Under the pieces are notes generated by a model, which saw only the letters and a list, made by a program, of their open reading frames with translations, was not told the origin of the DNA and did not search any database. From Poronia punctata (taxonomy: Eukaryota > Ascomycota > Sordariomycetes > Xylariales > Xylariaceae), in assembly GCA_022579005.1 (NCBI GenBank), contig MU401823.1:1-26154 (forward strand): a stretch of DNA of 26,154 nt. The letters run 5' to 3'. The position numbers and the translations under genes were made by a program. Of this stretch, positions 1 through 10,579 are shown in pieces; position 1 is the first letter of the stretch; the number at the start of each line of letters is the position of its first letter.

Positions 1-3000
1 ATTTTTTATTATTATAAAGCAAAGTTATAAAAATAATAAGTTATTAGCTAGCTTTTAGTTTTTAAAAAATATAATATTTAAGTTTAAAAATATTACTTAG
101 TTTTTTTTTTAAAGCAAAATTAGTAATTATTTTGCTTTTTTTTAGCTAAATCCTATAAAGCATAATATAAAAGCTAGCTAAAAATCTAATTTAATATTAG
201 TTTTAATTTTTATAAACTTAGTTTTTTTAAAAAGTTTAGCTAAAATAGTATTAATTTAGGCTTTTTTAACTAAAGCAGGTTTTTTTTTTTTAACTTTTTT
301 TAGCAAAAAAGATTTTTTTTAAAGCTAAAAGCAAGTTTTTATTATTTATGTTTTTTTTAACAAAATATTTTAAACTTTAATAGTTATTTTGTTTATATTG
401 CTAGCAAGCAACTTTATTACGTTTATGCTAATTAATAATAAACTATATAATATTACAAAGTACTTTTTTATTTAAAGCTTACTTTTTATTTTTAGTTTTA
501 AATTATAATAATAGTTTTTTTATATTAAACTTTTTTAAATTATTTTTTAAAAATAGATTTTATAAGCTAAAGTTAAAGTAGTTTTTTTTGCTAATTTATT
601 AGCTTAACTTTAAGTACTTTTTTATTAAAGCAAGCTTGTTTTTTAACGCTAAAGTTAATAGCTTAAAATTAATTATTATATTTTTATAAATTTAATTAGC
701 TTTTTTAATAGCGTTAAAAAATTTATTATTTTATTTAAAAAAACTTTTTTTTATAAGTAAACTAGCTTAGTTATTTTATTAAAAAAAGTTTTTAATATAT
801 AATTTTAAAATATAGTTTTAAACTATTAAATAAATTTGTTTAAGTTTAGTATTTTTATAATATATTAAGCTATGTTGCTATAATATTTTAATTTAAATAT
901 TTTGCAAAAGTTATAATATTTTTTTACAAAATTTTTAAATTTTTTTTTTAACGCAGCTTTATAGCTTTGCTATACGTTTTAAAGCTAAAGCTATTTTAAT
1001 TAAGCAAGCTTTTATTAGTATTATATTTAAGCTTTATTTATTAGCAAAAAGCTTACTTAATTAATATAGTAATAGTTTTTTAAAAAGTTTATAGCATAAG
1101 TTTAAAAGTATAAATAAACTTAGCTTTACTAAAAAAAAAATTTAAATAAGTTTTTTTTACTATAAGTTAAAAGTTTATTTAGCTATATTAAATTAACTTT
1201 AGTTAAAGTAGTAAGCTAAAAAAGCTATTTAAGTATATAAGCAAGTTATTTTTTTATATTTGCTAATAAGCTTTTATTATTATTATTATTGCTAAAGCTA
1301 TTAAAAAGTTTTTATAAAAGTTTTTATAAAAGTTTTTATAATAAAGGTAATAGCTAATAACTATTAAAATTATTATTAAAATTATTTAAATTATTACTAC
1401 TTAAAGCACTTAAAAATATTTTTTTTAGCTTGCTTATAAAAAAAAGCTAAAAGCATATTATAAAGTATTGCGCTTAAGCTTTTTTTATAATTTTTTAAGC
1501 TTATATAGCTTAAAAAGCTTTTAAAATAAGTTATTTTTAAATATAAGCTTTTAAGCTAAAATATTTAATTAGTAAGGCTTATAAGCTAAAATAGCTAATA
1601 AACGTGCTAAAAAAATATTTTTTAGCTTGCTTATTAGTAAATTAATATTTACTAGTTATTTTTAGTTTTAATAAAGTTGCTTTTAAATTTTATTAATTAT
1701 AGCTTAAGTATAAGCTTATAAATTATTTAGTTAAAAAAAGTTTATATAAAGCTACTATTAAAAGTTTTAAATTTATTTATTAGTTTTTTTAATATAATTA
1801 TTTAAATTATTAATAAGCTTATAATAATTACTTTTTTGCTTTTAAACTTTTTAATAAAGTTTTAGTAAAGCTTATTAATAAGTTTAAGCAATATATTAAA
1901 AATTTTAAATAGCTAAAATATAAATCTTTTAATTTTTTATAAATATAGTAATAGTAAAGTATACTTTTTAAGCAAAAATATTGCTTTTTTTAATTTTTTA
2001 GCAAAAAGATTATAGCTAGTTTTTATTAATTAAAAAGCTATTTTTATAAATTTTTATTATAGTATTATAAAAGTTTTAAACTTTATTATATTGCTAAAAT
2101 AATTTAGATTTTTTAATAGTTTTAAAAGCTTAAATATTATAAGCTAACTTTTAGTAAATATAAATTATATTTTTTATATAATTATAAATAATAAAAGCAA
2201 CTTTAAAAAAGTATTTAAAAGTAATGTTAAATATAAAAACATTTTTATTTATATTGTTTTTAAAAATATTAAAAAGATTTAAAATATTATATAATATAAA
2301 AGCCTAGCTTATATTAAGTATAAAGCTTTTAAATAAAAAAGCTATATTGTTTAAAGTTTAATAGAAAATTGTTTTTAAATAAACTTTTGCTATTAATAAA
2401 TAAGTTAGCAAAAAAATAAATATATATATTAATAAAAGTAATTTATTAATTAAAGTACTTTTTTAATAAGTAAAAAGCTTAATAAAGCAAATAATGCTAA
2501 AAAAGTAGCTAAATATAAAAAAAAAGGCGTATTAAAAATAAATTTTAGTTTATTATTAAATATAATAATAAAAGCTTAAAAGAAAATAGTTTAAGCGTAT
2601 AAATTTTTAAAAAATAATTTAATAATATAATACTTAATAAAAGATTTTTTAAGTAATAAAAATGCTTAATAAAGTTTATTAGCTAAAGTAATAATTAATA
2701 TAACTAAAAAAGGTAAAAGTAACTAAAAAAATTATAAGTTAAAAAAAATAAAAATAAAAGCAACAAAATTTTTATTACTTATAAGCTTTTAAAGCTTTAA
2801 ATTAAAATTAGCGTTATTTTTAAATAAAAATTTATTTAAGCTATTATTAAATAATTTTTTAAATTTTAATTTATTAAAGTTTTTAAATTTAAAGTTTTTT
2901 AAAAAAGATTTTTTTTTACTAAAAAATTATATTTAAGTAACTAATATAGTAACTAAAAGCTAAAGAGCTTAGTTATAAAAATAGTTATTGCTAATAACTA

Positions 3001-3281
3001 AAGTTAAAAAAAAAGCATTATTAATAATAGTTTTAATAAAAATTTTAAAAAATATAAATAATATATAAAATAAAAAACTAAAGTTTTATAATTTAAGCTA
3101 AGTAAGTTAAAGTTTTTTTTTATAAAAAATATAAAATTATTTATAATAAAAAGCTTAATATAGTAACTTAAAAGTAAAAATAGCTTTAATTTAATTTAAT
3201 AATTTTATATAAGCTAAAAAGGTTTATAAAAAAAAAGTCCTTTTTTAAGCTTTTAAAAAAATATAGGTTTATTTATTTTTA
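1..3281. repeat. AT-rich, RIP-degraded repeat block, family unidentified
   Basis: This stretch is extremely AT-rich, with stops in all frames and no usable reading frame. It has the same texture as the proven retrotransposon block at 12.4-26 kb (C mostly survives in GCT, GCA or ACT contexts, with abundant TA), so RIP-mutated transposon DNA is the likely origin. The plus strand is T-rich in the first 2 kb and becomes A-rich from about 2.2 kb. I searched by eye for a YxDD-type reverse-transcriptase motif and for terminal repeats and found neither. A short tandem repeat lies near 1309-1342. Normal composition returns abruptly at about 3282. Confidence 0.7.
1309..1342 (+). repeat. Short tandem repeat, three copies of an 11-bp unit
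   Basis: The unit AGTTTTTATAA (with slight variation at the end) occurs three times in a row inside the AT-rich block, just after an ATT microsatellite near 1275-1290. It may be replication slippage in low-complexity DNA or the remains of a repeat in the original element. Confidence 0.5.
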
Positions 3282-4051
3282 TTTCTAGCTAGAAATCGGT
3301 AGTTTTTATTTCCTTTGTACAAAGGGAGTCCGTACCTCGTATTTGCAAGTGTATGCAATATAGAACTAACAAGTTAATTTTATCTAACCCCTTTATTTAA
3401 AGGGGCTGTCTCTAACACCTGTAGCCTTTTGATTGGCTAGGTCCTATTACCTGAACGTCCTGTGTAACATAATGTAAACCGGGATTGCTAGGTGATTCTA
3501 GTCGATTACTAAACACCTGGGGATGTTTTGACTTTGCAGAGCCTGATGTGATATGGCACCGGAGGAAGATAGCTGATGATAAAGATGTTACGTTATCGTC
3601 TCGTTTCGAATACCTGTCGTTCTGTAGCTTAAAAAGCACTATCCCTGAATTATAGGAGAATAGATAGGAAGCAAGATATCAGGGAAAACTCAATTAAGGG
3701 AAAGGGATGAATACACTTGAATTAACGCTCACGTGGAAGAATGTTGAACCTAGGACAATGGAGGGAATGTCACAAAGTAAGCAGAGCCGCAACAGCCGAA
3801 TATATACAATGAGGTGTTTTTAATACTGACACAAACAATGCAGGTAGTTATAGAAAGCAAAATATTTCAATTCAAAAGACATTACTAATTAATGAACCGA
3901 CTAGAACGTAGTTAGACGCCCCCGCCCTATGAAGTATGTTATCATGATATAAACCAGCCCCCGGCGGCCCAAGACTAGTCCTCGAGTACAATCCCGGAGC
4001 AGTGCGCCTACATCAAGGTCTTCATTGTACTGCATGTGTTTGCAGCACCAT
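3282..4051. other. Island edge and intergenic DNA, no gene recognised
   Basis: Composition becomes normal at about 3282. The first bases contain the palindrome TCTAGCTAGA (3282-3291), a perfect 14-bp palindrome CCTTTGTACAAAGG (3312-3325), and a hairpin at 3388-3405 with stem CCCCTTTA / TAAAGGGG and a two-base loop. A 75-codon open frame on the minus strand (3412-3639) has no recognisable domain, signal peptide or intron signals, so I do not call it a gene. The remainder to 4051 is the 3' flank of the cell-wall protein gene. Confidence 0.6.
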
Positions 4052-4795
4052 TTAGACCTGGAGACCCTCGTACTGCTTAATGGCCATGTCGAGGGTGTTG
4101 CCTAGGGAGTCAGCCTCGGCAGCGAGGTCCTTGGCGCGAGCCTGGACAGTGTTGATGAGGGTGATGGCAATGGTCTACAGGATAAATGTCAGCTAGGAAT
4201 CTCGCAGCATATAGTTCGATAAGAGGCACTTACATCAACAACGCCCTCAACACTACGGAGGACAGCGGCAATGGGACCACCGACAAGAGGGACCTTCTCG
4301 AGGATACCAGCCTTGCCGATAAGGATGTTCAAGAGCGCCTGGTGGACGCGAACAAACTACGACACGATTTAATGTCAGCTCATCACGGTCTGTAAATATG
4401 CCGGTTGAAATGTATGTGTCTCTTACTTCACGGAAAGCGGTGAAGATCAGATCAGCATCGGGACCGCGAGCGACCAGGGCGGTAGCCTCTTCAGGTGAGA
4501 AGTCGCGGGGGTGTTCTTGGCCGCGCTTCTGAATGGGGCCGGTACCCTCCAGCTGACTAGCCAGGGTGTTGCCGACGGTGACGATTTCCGTGAAGCCCGC
4601 AATCAGCTTAGGGAAGGGACCCTGACCAATGACGATCAGGGGAGCGTTGAGAATGCTGATGCTCTGAGCAGGCCCCTGCAGCTCACGAGACAGGGAAGTG
4701 ATCTGCTTGATACCGTCGGCAATCTGCTGAGGGGTGGCAGCGGCCATGGCGGCGGAGACCATGGCAAGGGGAGCGAAGATGCTAGAGAAACGCAT
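4052..4795 (-). CDS. HsbA / galactomannoprotein-like secreted cell-wall protein (3 exons, 204 aa)
   Basis: The predicted product is a small secreted protein of the hydrophobic surface-binding protein A / cell-wall galactomannoprotein family; members coat hyphae or bind hydrophobic surfaces. Exons are 4795-4427, 4356-4234 and 4174-4052 (123, 41 and 41 codons including the stop). The introns of 70 and 59 bp have GTAAGA and GTAAGT donors, GCTGAC branch sites and TAG ends, and are phase 0. The ATG at 4795 has A at -3 and opens a signal peptide (MRFSS, then an Ala-rich core to about residue 19). The mature protein is helical, rich in Ala, Val, Ile and Leu, and has no cysteine. The C-terminal half runs from VRVHQALLNILIGKAG through KVPLVGGPIAAVLRSVEGVV to a final helix ending YEGLQV, typical of the family. 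Length also fits. Reading through intron 1 gives a false 180-residue frame. No RIP damage is seen. The family call is from recalled sequence style, not a search. Confidence 0.9.
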
Positions 4796-5401
4796 TTTGA
4801 CGGTTGGAGTTGTTTTGAAGAGTGTAGAGTATTATAAATTATTGAAAGGGGATTAGAGAGCGTGAGCTGTAAAGCTGAAGAAGTAGGAGAAGAATGGTAA
4901 TGATTGTGAGGATGATGATGAGAAAATTCAAACTGATGACCTGGTATTTACGGCTTCTTATATATCCATTTCACCTCTCCTTTGTAGCGCTTCTGTCTCT
5001 ATTGGATTCTACGATCAGATCGGTCTATCACAAATGTTTTCGATATCTCCTCCTTTGCCAAGGGCTATTCAGCTTCAATCTCCAACCTGACATCCGCTTT
5101 AACCTTACATAGTAGATAGTCGACGATGCTTGTCTGCTTTGAGCTTGACACTTGGGAGCGAGAGTGTAGATCAGTGGTACCTAGTTGATATTCTATATCT
5201 GCCCAAAAGAGTAGCGATTGACTCCTACGGCGGGCTCTAGCTACTAGTGTTGCACCGAACCTCGAATTTGGGATGAGTATTTTTCCTAATTGGTTTTATA
5301 GTATTTGACAATGAAGATCCCGGCCCGAGCTAACTCAACATCCCCCTACCATTTTACCAGGTATTTACATGTACGCTACCTATCTGAATATTGCAAAGAT
5401 T
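4796..5401. other. Promoter/leader side of the HsbA-like gene; no other gene seen
   Basis: Composition is normal. Next to the gene the minus strand is pyrimidine-rich (plus strand rich in GAAG/GGAGAAG), as is common in fungal promoters and leaders. A 72-codon plus-strand frame at 4894-5112 is hydrophobic but low in complexity, has no support and runs against the promoter, so it is not called. Confidence 0.5.
4957..4964 (-). promoter_or_regulatory. Possible TATA box of the HsbA-like gene
   Basis: The minus strand reads TATATAAG, about 160 bases upstream of the HsbA-like ATG. This would leave a 5' leader of roughly 130 bases. A second, weaker AT-rich site lies near 4832-4840, probably too close to the ATG. 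The assignment rests on motif and position only. Confidence 0.4.
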
Positions 5402-5812
5402 GTAAATAGTAGCCCACCTACGTCTACCTTGAAAAATTCCTATATCTAAGGAGTTCCCTACTTAGGGCCCGATACTTAACGCTAGCGTATTAATCGCAGC
5501 GCATTGTTTTTTGCCTAAGTATTTTAAAGAAAAATAATTTAACTTGCTACCTACATATATACTTGCTACTTATACTTGCGACCTTTTTTTATTAACTTGC
5601 GCCTTATATGCAAACCTATAAGTAAACCGGCCTACTTATTATATATAGGTGCTACCTATGTTAATAACAATTAAAGTTACTAATCTAAAAGGTACATGCT
5701 AAGGCGCTATACTAAAAAATCATGTAAAAAAAAAGATTTAATATGTACTAAGTAGAGAAACTCTATAGATATAGGAATTTTTTAAAGTAAACGTAGGTAG
5801 GCTAGTAAATAG
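5402..5812. mobile_element. hAT-like MITE, copy 1 (395 bp at 5410-5804) with 8-bp TSD
   Basis: The element occupies 5410-5804 and is flanked by the perfect 8-bp direct repeat GTAAATAG (5402-5409 and 5805-5812). Its ends are terminal inverted repeats of about 46 bp: the left begins TAGCCCACCTACGTCTACC and the reverse complement of the right begins TAGCCTACCTACG. It has no coding capacity, so it is a non-autonomous element. An 8-bp duplication with TAG-type ends suits hAT transposases. It differs from copy 2 at scattered sites by transitions only, a RIP-like pattern, although it lies in the normal-composition island. Confidence 0.92.
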
Positions 5813-6165
5813 GTACCTACCTATGTAGTCACACCTACCTTGAATTTAAACAACATTGGTCGTTTCCTTGACTTGACTTTGGGCTTAAAGTTTGAGATTG
5901 TACTAACATATGCTCTCTTGTTCTAGTTCTTAGGACAACGTATACATGCACTCAAGAATTGCCCTTAATCAAACCGAGGTTTTATCCTTCGCCGTTGCTA
6001 GTTGACAAGATGACAAAGCGTACATAGACTATCAACTGTAGGGAATGCTACTATAGCATTCTGCAATAGAAAACGACGGCGGTTTAAAAGGCGCTTTCAA
6101 TACTGAGAATACTCTTAATATAGATTGCTGATGCCTCCTTACCAAACTTAATTAATAGTTTTATA
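5813..6165. other. Spacer between the two MITEs, no gene recognised
   Basis: This 353-bp segment has ordinary composition. I see no reading frame of note, no RNA gene and no sign that RIP has spread from the flanking MITEs. Confidence 0.5.
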
Positions 6166-6576
6166 GAAACCTTTAGCCCACCTACGTCTACCTTAAAAAA
6201 TTCCTACATCTAAGGAGTTCCCTACTTAGGGCCCGATACTTAACGCTAGCGTATTAATTATAGCGTATTGTTTTTTGCTTAAGTATTTTAAAAAAAAATA
6301 ACTTAATTTGCTACCTATATATATACTTGCTACCTATACTTGCAACCTTTTTTTATTAACCTGCGCTTTATATACAAACTTATAAGTAAACTAGCCTACT
6401 TATTATATGTAAGTGCTACTTATATTAATAACAATTAAAGTTACTAATTTAAAAGGTATATGCTAAGGCGCTGTACTAAAAAATCATGTAAAGAGAAGGA
6501 TTTAATATGTACTAAGTAGAGAAACTCCGTAAATGTAGGAATTTTTTAAGGTAGACGTAGGTAGGCTAGAAACCTT
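6166..6576. mobile_element. hAT-like MITE, copy 2 (395 bp at 6174-6568) with 8-bp TSD
   Basis: The element occupies 6174-6568, the same length and orientation as copy 1. It is flanked by the perfect 8-bp direct repeat GAAACCTT (6166-6173 and 6569-6576). Its left end starts TAGCCCACCTACG and its right end finishes CGTAGGTAGGCTA. Because the duplication differs from that of copy 1, the two are separate insertions and not a tandem duplication of one locus. Differences from copy 1 are all C/T or G/A, for example CGCAGCGCATTG against TATAGCGTATTG in the left third. Confidence 0.92.
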
Positions 6577-8842
6577 GATGTCGATCACGCACACTATTAA
6601 GAACGACAGCATCTATTTAGGTGTTAGCCCAGTAGGTTTACTTCCCCGATTGGTATCAAAATGAAAAGGCATGTGGGTTTGGCATTAATAGCGCGATGCA
6701 GGCCATCCAACCATCGTCTCTTGGCAATGCATTATGCCAGGCACACCCCACGTTTGAAATTAAGCTTTTCCCGGTTCTGTACCATTCCTGTCGCTCATAT
6801 GCAGGTACGCCCATAGGCTCACATGACTATCGAGCCCTCACATATACTGTGGTATATGAGTAGGGAATTCGCATCCTGATTTGCTTATTGGGATATAATC
6901 AGGGAAATTGCATGACGTATCTAACCTTGATTCCAAATACCTCCTCAATATCAGTGGGAATACTGAACAACGTTATAGACGATCGTCAATAAATGTGATA
7001 ACTTACCCCTCTTATCGGTGTGATAACTTAAGTTTGGTATGCAACTCTTAAATATTGTTGCAAACTTAGAGTCACTGAGTGCTAAGAGGATAATGTTACC
7101 TACTATCGCAAGGCTTCTAGGAGACATCTAGGTTACGCTCTTATAGCCCTACGAGTACAGAGTACTTCCTTGTTAGTTTTCAGCCTTATAAATAATACCA
7201 CGTTGTAGCAAACGTAGGGACTTGATTCAGTCTGACCTGCTGTGCTCCCACTTTTACAGATATGAGGGGCAGCTTGAGATCTACAAGTACGCAGACCGTG
7301 ACAAGGATTATGAAGCACTAGTCCTTAAACAACCTACATTGAACCTTTTTACAAGGGATCGACCGGCTAGGACTACCGATGTGACAAGGTACAAGTCAGG
7401 AAAATCTGTCCTGGGAACCTACATATTTGCCAAGGACATCTGTTACAAATGAAGTTTACGTGTATTAGGCAGGAAACCAAACAGTCACAATTCATGTGTT
7501 GGCAAGGAGAGCCTAGACTAGATACTATTACTTGATATGTGACCGCCTCAATAGTTGTAGCTTCAATTTCCTATGGCGGTGACGACAGGATGGCCTAGCG
7601 GTAGCTAATTTAGTTGGGCTCCCCTTAATAACCATTAAAGGGGTCGAGCCGGTTTAGCGGTTTGCCCTTTGTTATTGGCATCCCCTATAGTACGTGGATG
7701 ACTAAGATGGTCACACATTTAATCAGTAATTGATAAGAGTAATACCTATGGACAGCTATTATAGTTTGTTCTTGTCGATTCTATAGTCGTGAATAGTTTG
7801 TGTAGAAATGACTTCTGGCTAACACCTTGATCTTTTTTGGAAGAAAATATGAGGGCGCTCTGTGAGGCTGCAGGTTTGTACACGTAACGATCATCAAGTA
7901 CGTGTAGATTATCAACGTCGGCGGTGACAAGTCTAATAGACACACCGGTAAGTGGTAGCACGTGGATTGTACACGTAAAGCGGCCGATACTATAGACGAG
8001 TCTACCGATGCATCCCTCAATAAGAAAGACGCCGGAAATGCTAGACATTGGATTCTGGTCATTCATCCATGTCTACGGTAGATAGGGTATAATCGGGATA
8101 TATGCTTACGACTACCAGTATCTGGGGTGCGTGCACATCAATAGAACGGCGAAACGTAGTCCCGGGCGTAGTAGAGAAAACGCAAACTTTAGGGTATGTA
8201 TGTACATGTAGTTAAAGTCATCAAGTAACAATGCGTAAGGTACATGTTTCCCTCATCTGTAGGCCAGCATTAGGATGCCCGACGTCTTGTTCATCTGGAG
8301 TGTAGGTCTTGCCTCGGATGCGTTTGAGGGAATGATGGTAAGCACAAACTGAATGATGCCGTTGGCGTTTGCAAGTCGGGAGAAGCTACCCTGTAATAGC
8401 GGCTATAAACACATTCACATATAATGTTACTAAGGGGGAGGTCAGTGCAATCAAAAACCAACACAGGAGGATTTCTCTCTTGATAATATATGCCTATCTG
8501 TAAGAAGAGCTATGAAAGACAACTGGGCAGATATGTTTTATACAGGTACAGAAGACCATATTGATATCATTATAAGCTACAACAGTCTTCGTCCGACCTC
8601 ATATACTCGACATACTGTCCCCCGAGTGAAAAGTGTTTGCCTTGGCCGTATATAACGATCCAAAACCAGCCGATACTATATAGTAACATCTATTTCCTAA
8701 GGGTAGACACTCATAGTACTTTAGGTCAGAATACCTCTCGACTTTCAAGGAGGTCACCTATTATTGAAACTAAAACAGCCGAACAAAAGAATGCGTATTA
8801 TGATACTTGTAATAGAGTGGACTGTATTGTAGGTGAGCGCAC
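6577..8842. other. 2.3 kb of normal-composition DNA without a recognisable gene
   Basis: I could not support a gene here. A 76-codon plus frame (7222-7452), two overlapping minus frames (7746-8066, 106 and 93 codons) and a 69-codon plus frame (8637-8846) show no domain, signal peptide or convincing intron pattern. Small structures present: the 12-bp direct repeat TGTGATAACTTA at 6994-7005 and 7019-7030, and an imperfect inverted repeat around 7620-7650 (CCCCTTAAT ... ATTAAAGGGG). The region may be decayed gene sequence or plain intergenic DNA. Confidence 0.5.
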
Positions 8843-9647
8843 TTAGCCCTCATGCAACCACTGTCTCATCCAGTACACCACAGCAGCCTTCGCTTTCGCC
8901 ATCCCTTCTCTCTCAAGAGACCTGTCCGGATCACCTCGGATAGCAAAACCATGCCCAACACCCGGGAAGTATTGGAGAGTGTAAGGAACCCCCAGCGTAG
9001 GAATCTTGTGATTACAGAACTCGCGGAGTTCTACAGTAAAGCGGGGATCGAACTCGGGTGCGATAATCTGAACAGGCACTGCTACCTCACCTATCTCATC
9101 TTTTTCTAGGAACGTGGGATGAGCGGTAGAAATGCAATCGACGAGCGTGTTCTCCTTGCTTCCGAGACGAAAGACAGCCCACCCCCCGAAACAAAAGCCA
9201 ACTGCTCCTGTGCGTGCATATTTGGAGCGGAGGGCTTTGGCACACTCGGTGATTTCCGGAAACCTAACCGATTTGGAATTCCTCGCGTCGAAGGCGGGGA
9301 GGTCCAGTTCACTCCAGCGGGACTCGTCGCTTAGAATATCCCGCGGAAGGATTTCGCCACTAAAGCTATATAGTTTATGTAGTTAGCATGGGCTTCTTTC
9401 TTCCCGAATCATCCAGGTATGTAGGCTCATACAAGTCGGGGACGTAAACCGTCGCGCCGATTTCTTTGGCGTAATGGTCGGCTAGTAGTCTCGTGTTTTT
9501 AAACGTCCATCCCCAGAGATCGTGTATGATCATGACAGCCACAGACGAGTTTGAACCAGAGACATAACAGCTTTTACCCGCAAGTTCAGTTTCACTTCCA
9601 ATCGGCGCGGCGTCCCATTGAATACCCCTTATACAGCATTCCGACAT
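8843..9647 (-). CDS. Dienelactone hydrolase family protein (2 exons, 245 aa)
   Basis: The product is an alpha/beta-hydrolase of the dienelactone hydrolase family, likely cytosolic. The family's best-known reaction opens the lactone ring of dienelactone in catechol breakdown, but many fungal members have unknown ester or lactone substrates. Exon 1 is 9647-9433 and exon 2 is 9365-8843. The 67-bp intron has a GTATGA donor, a GCTAAC branch site and a TATAG end. Splicing joins VYVPD to FFSGEIL, the usual family sequence; without it the frame stops after 90 codons. The catalytic triad is complete: Cys130 in GFCFGG, Asp178 in APEFDP and His210 in GVGHGF. An oxyanion-strand motif IIHDLWGW lies at residues 40-47. 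The C-terminus ends VVYWMRQWLHEG. Length is normal, there is no signal peptide, and no RIP or frameshift is visible. A broken oxidoreductase lies about 0.75 kb away on the opposite strand. Confidence 0.93.
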
Positions 9648-10390
9648 CGCGACTAGTCAATAATTGTGTGTAAAAACAGTGACGACAAATAAGTAGGTCC
9701 TGTAGCTATCAAAGAGGCAACTGCCTAGGTAGAGAGTTGCATGTGTAGAGAAATGAGGAACGAGGGATGCTAGAGTATCTATATTCAATTTTTGTATGGA
9801 CTATAGAACTGGGAGTCCGATGAGAACTACATCTACCAGTAATGGTAACGCGGCCAAAGCCTCCGGTATGTTGCAACAGTCCGAGGTCCGTTTGGTCGAT
9901 GGGTTTTGGTAGGACGATGGCGGGTAGTCAGCTGACATCAGCTGCACGCCGACGGCGAATAGGGTCCTGGAGGCTCGGAGGCCCTCTGTATCCGCCGTGT
10001 TACCTACGGCCACCCGATCATACGACGAGGCCATACCCTGGATAGGTACCTTACCTGAGGCCGAGTGTCTTGAGACTCAAGAAATTGTAAAGATAGAGTA
10101 CAACGGTACTATCCTACGGTGTGCTACCGCCCAATCAACAACTTGCACGTACAATACAGGCAGTTCTACCGACATATCTCAATCCTTACTTTTTCAAGAA
10201 GTTCTGCAACTTTGTGTCCGAGTACTACCGAAGCCCTTGTCATGCTAGACGATTACAACTACCTAGCCTGGCTACAAATGCGCTTGAGCGACATCCACCC
10301 CTACTATCCCTACCGTGTCTAGGACTCGACCACAAAGTCGGGGGATAGGTTGGAGTATTCCTGGGACACATCTTTGGGTGACTAGGCCTG
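9648..10390. other. Upstream of the hydrolase gene; no supported gene
   Basis: The start of this stretch is the likely promoter of the hydrolase gene; no clear TATA box is seen. Around 9801-10034 several frames are open on both strands, and one minus frame contains PIDQTDLGLLQHTGGFGRV, which looks protein-like but which I cannot assign. Overlapping plus frames at 9997-10348 are unrecognised. The segment may contain gene debris like the oxidoreductase fragment downstream. Confidence 0.4.
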
Positions 10391-10579
10391 GTGAACGCTT
10401 ACCTCTTATATCGCTTTAGGCGCCCGCTGGCTTTTCCGTGGAAGCAACGGCATATTATTGTTGGCGGCACATCTGGACTTGTTATCGCAAATCGTCTGTC
10501 CGGAAGATCCCGATATCCGAGTCCACTGTGCACTATCTGGAAACAGGTGTATAGCACTTCAATACAGCTGACGGAGTAG
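10391..10579 (+). pseudogene. Broken GMC oxidoreductase N-terminal fragment
   Basis: The piece at 10451-10501 encodes HIIVGGTSGLVIANRLS, which matches the FAD/ADP-binding N-terminus of GMC (glucose-methanol-choline) oxidoreductases, where the family has IIVGGGTSGL..ANRLSEDP. One glycine of the GGG run is missing. At 10502-10503 the frame slips by one base: the expected EDPDIRV continues in the next frame, and a later piece VYSTSIQL is back in the first frame before a stop at 10577. No substrate-binding domain or catalytic histidine region follows. The damage is indels, not the dense C-to-T change of RIP. It is therefore a decayed remnant of a flavoprotein alcohol or sugar oxidase/dehydrogenase. 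It could be an old neighbour of the hydrolase gene, but that is inference. Confidence 0.6.

Noticed and set aside
3412..3639. 75-codon minus-strand frame
   Set aside because: No domain, no clear start context and no homology I recognise; consistent with a chance frame in normal-composition DNA.
4186..4837. Two plus-strand open frames (4186-4395 and 4511-4837)
   Set aside because: They are antisense shadows of the HsbA-like gene, whose exons, introns and signal peptide are all on the minus strand.
5402..6576. One tandem duplication producing two copies of the 395-bp repeat
   Set aside because: Each copy has its own, different 8-bp target duplication, so they are independent insertions.
7584..7660. 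tRNA-like or SINE-like segment: TGGCCTAGCGGTAGC resembles an A box and GGGGTCGAGCC lies about 50 bases on like a B box
   Set aside because: The B box has several mismatches, no acceptor stem can be paired and the D arm does not fold. The inverted repeat at 7620-7650 explains part of the pattern.
7746..8066. Two overlapping minus-strand frames of 106 and 93 codons
   Set aside because: Neither has a recognisable domain, and two open frames in the same place suggest chance. No intron or signal peptide gives a longer product.
9106..9386. Open frames on both strands within the hydrolase gene
   Set aside because: They are out-of-frame shadows of exon 2; the true frame carries the complete catalytic triad.
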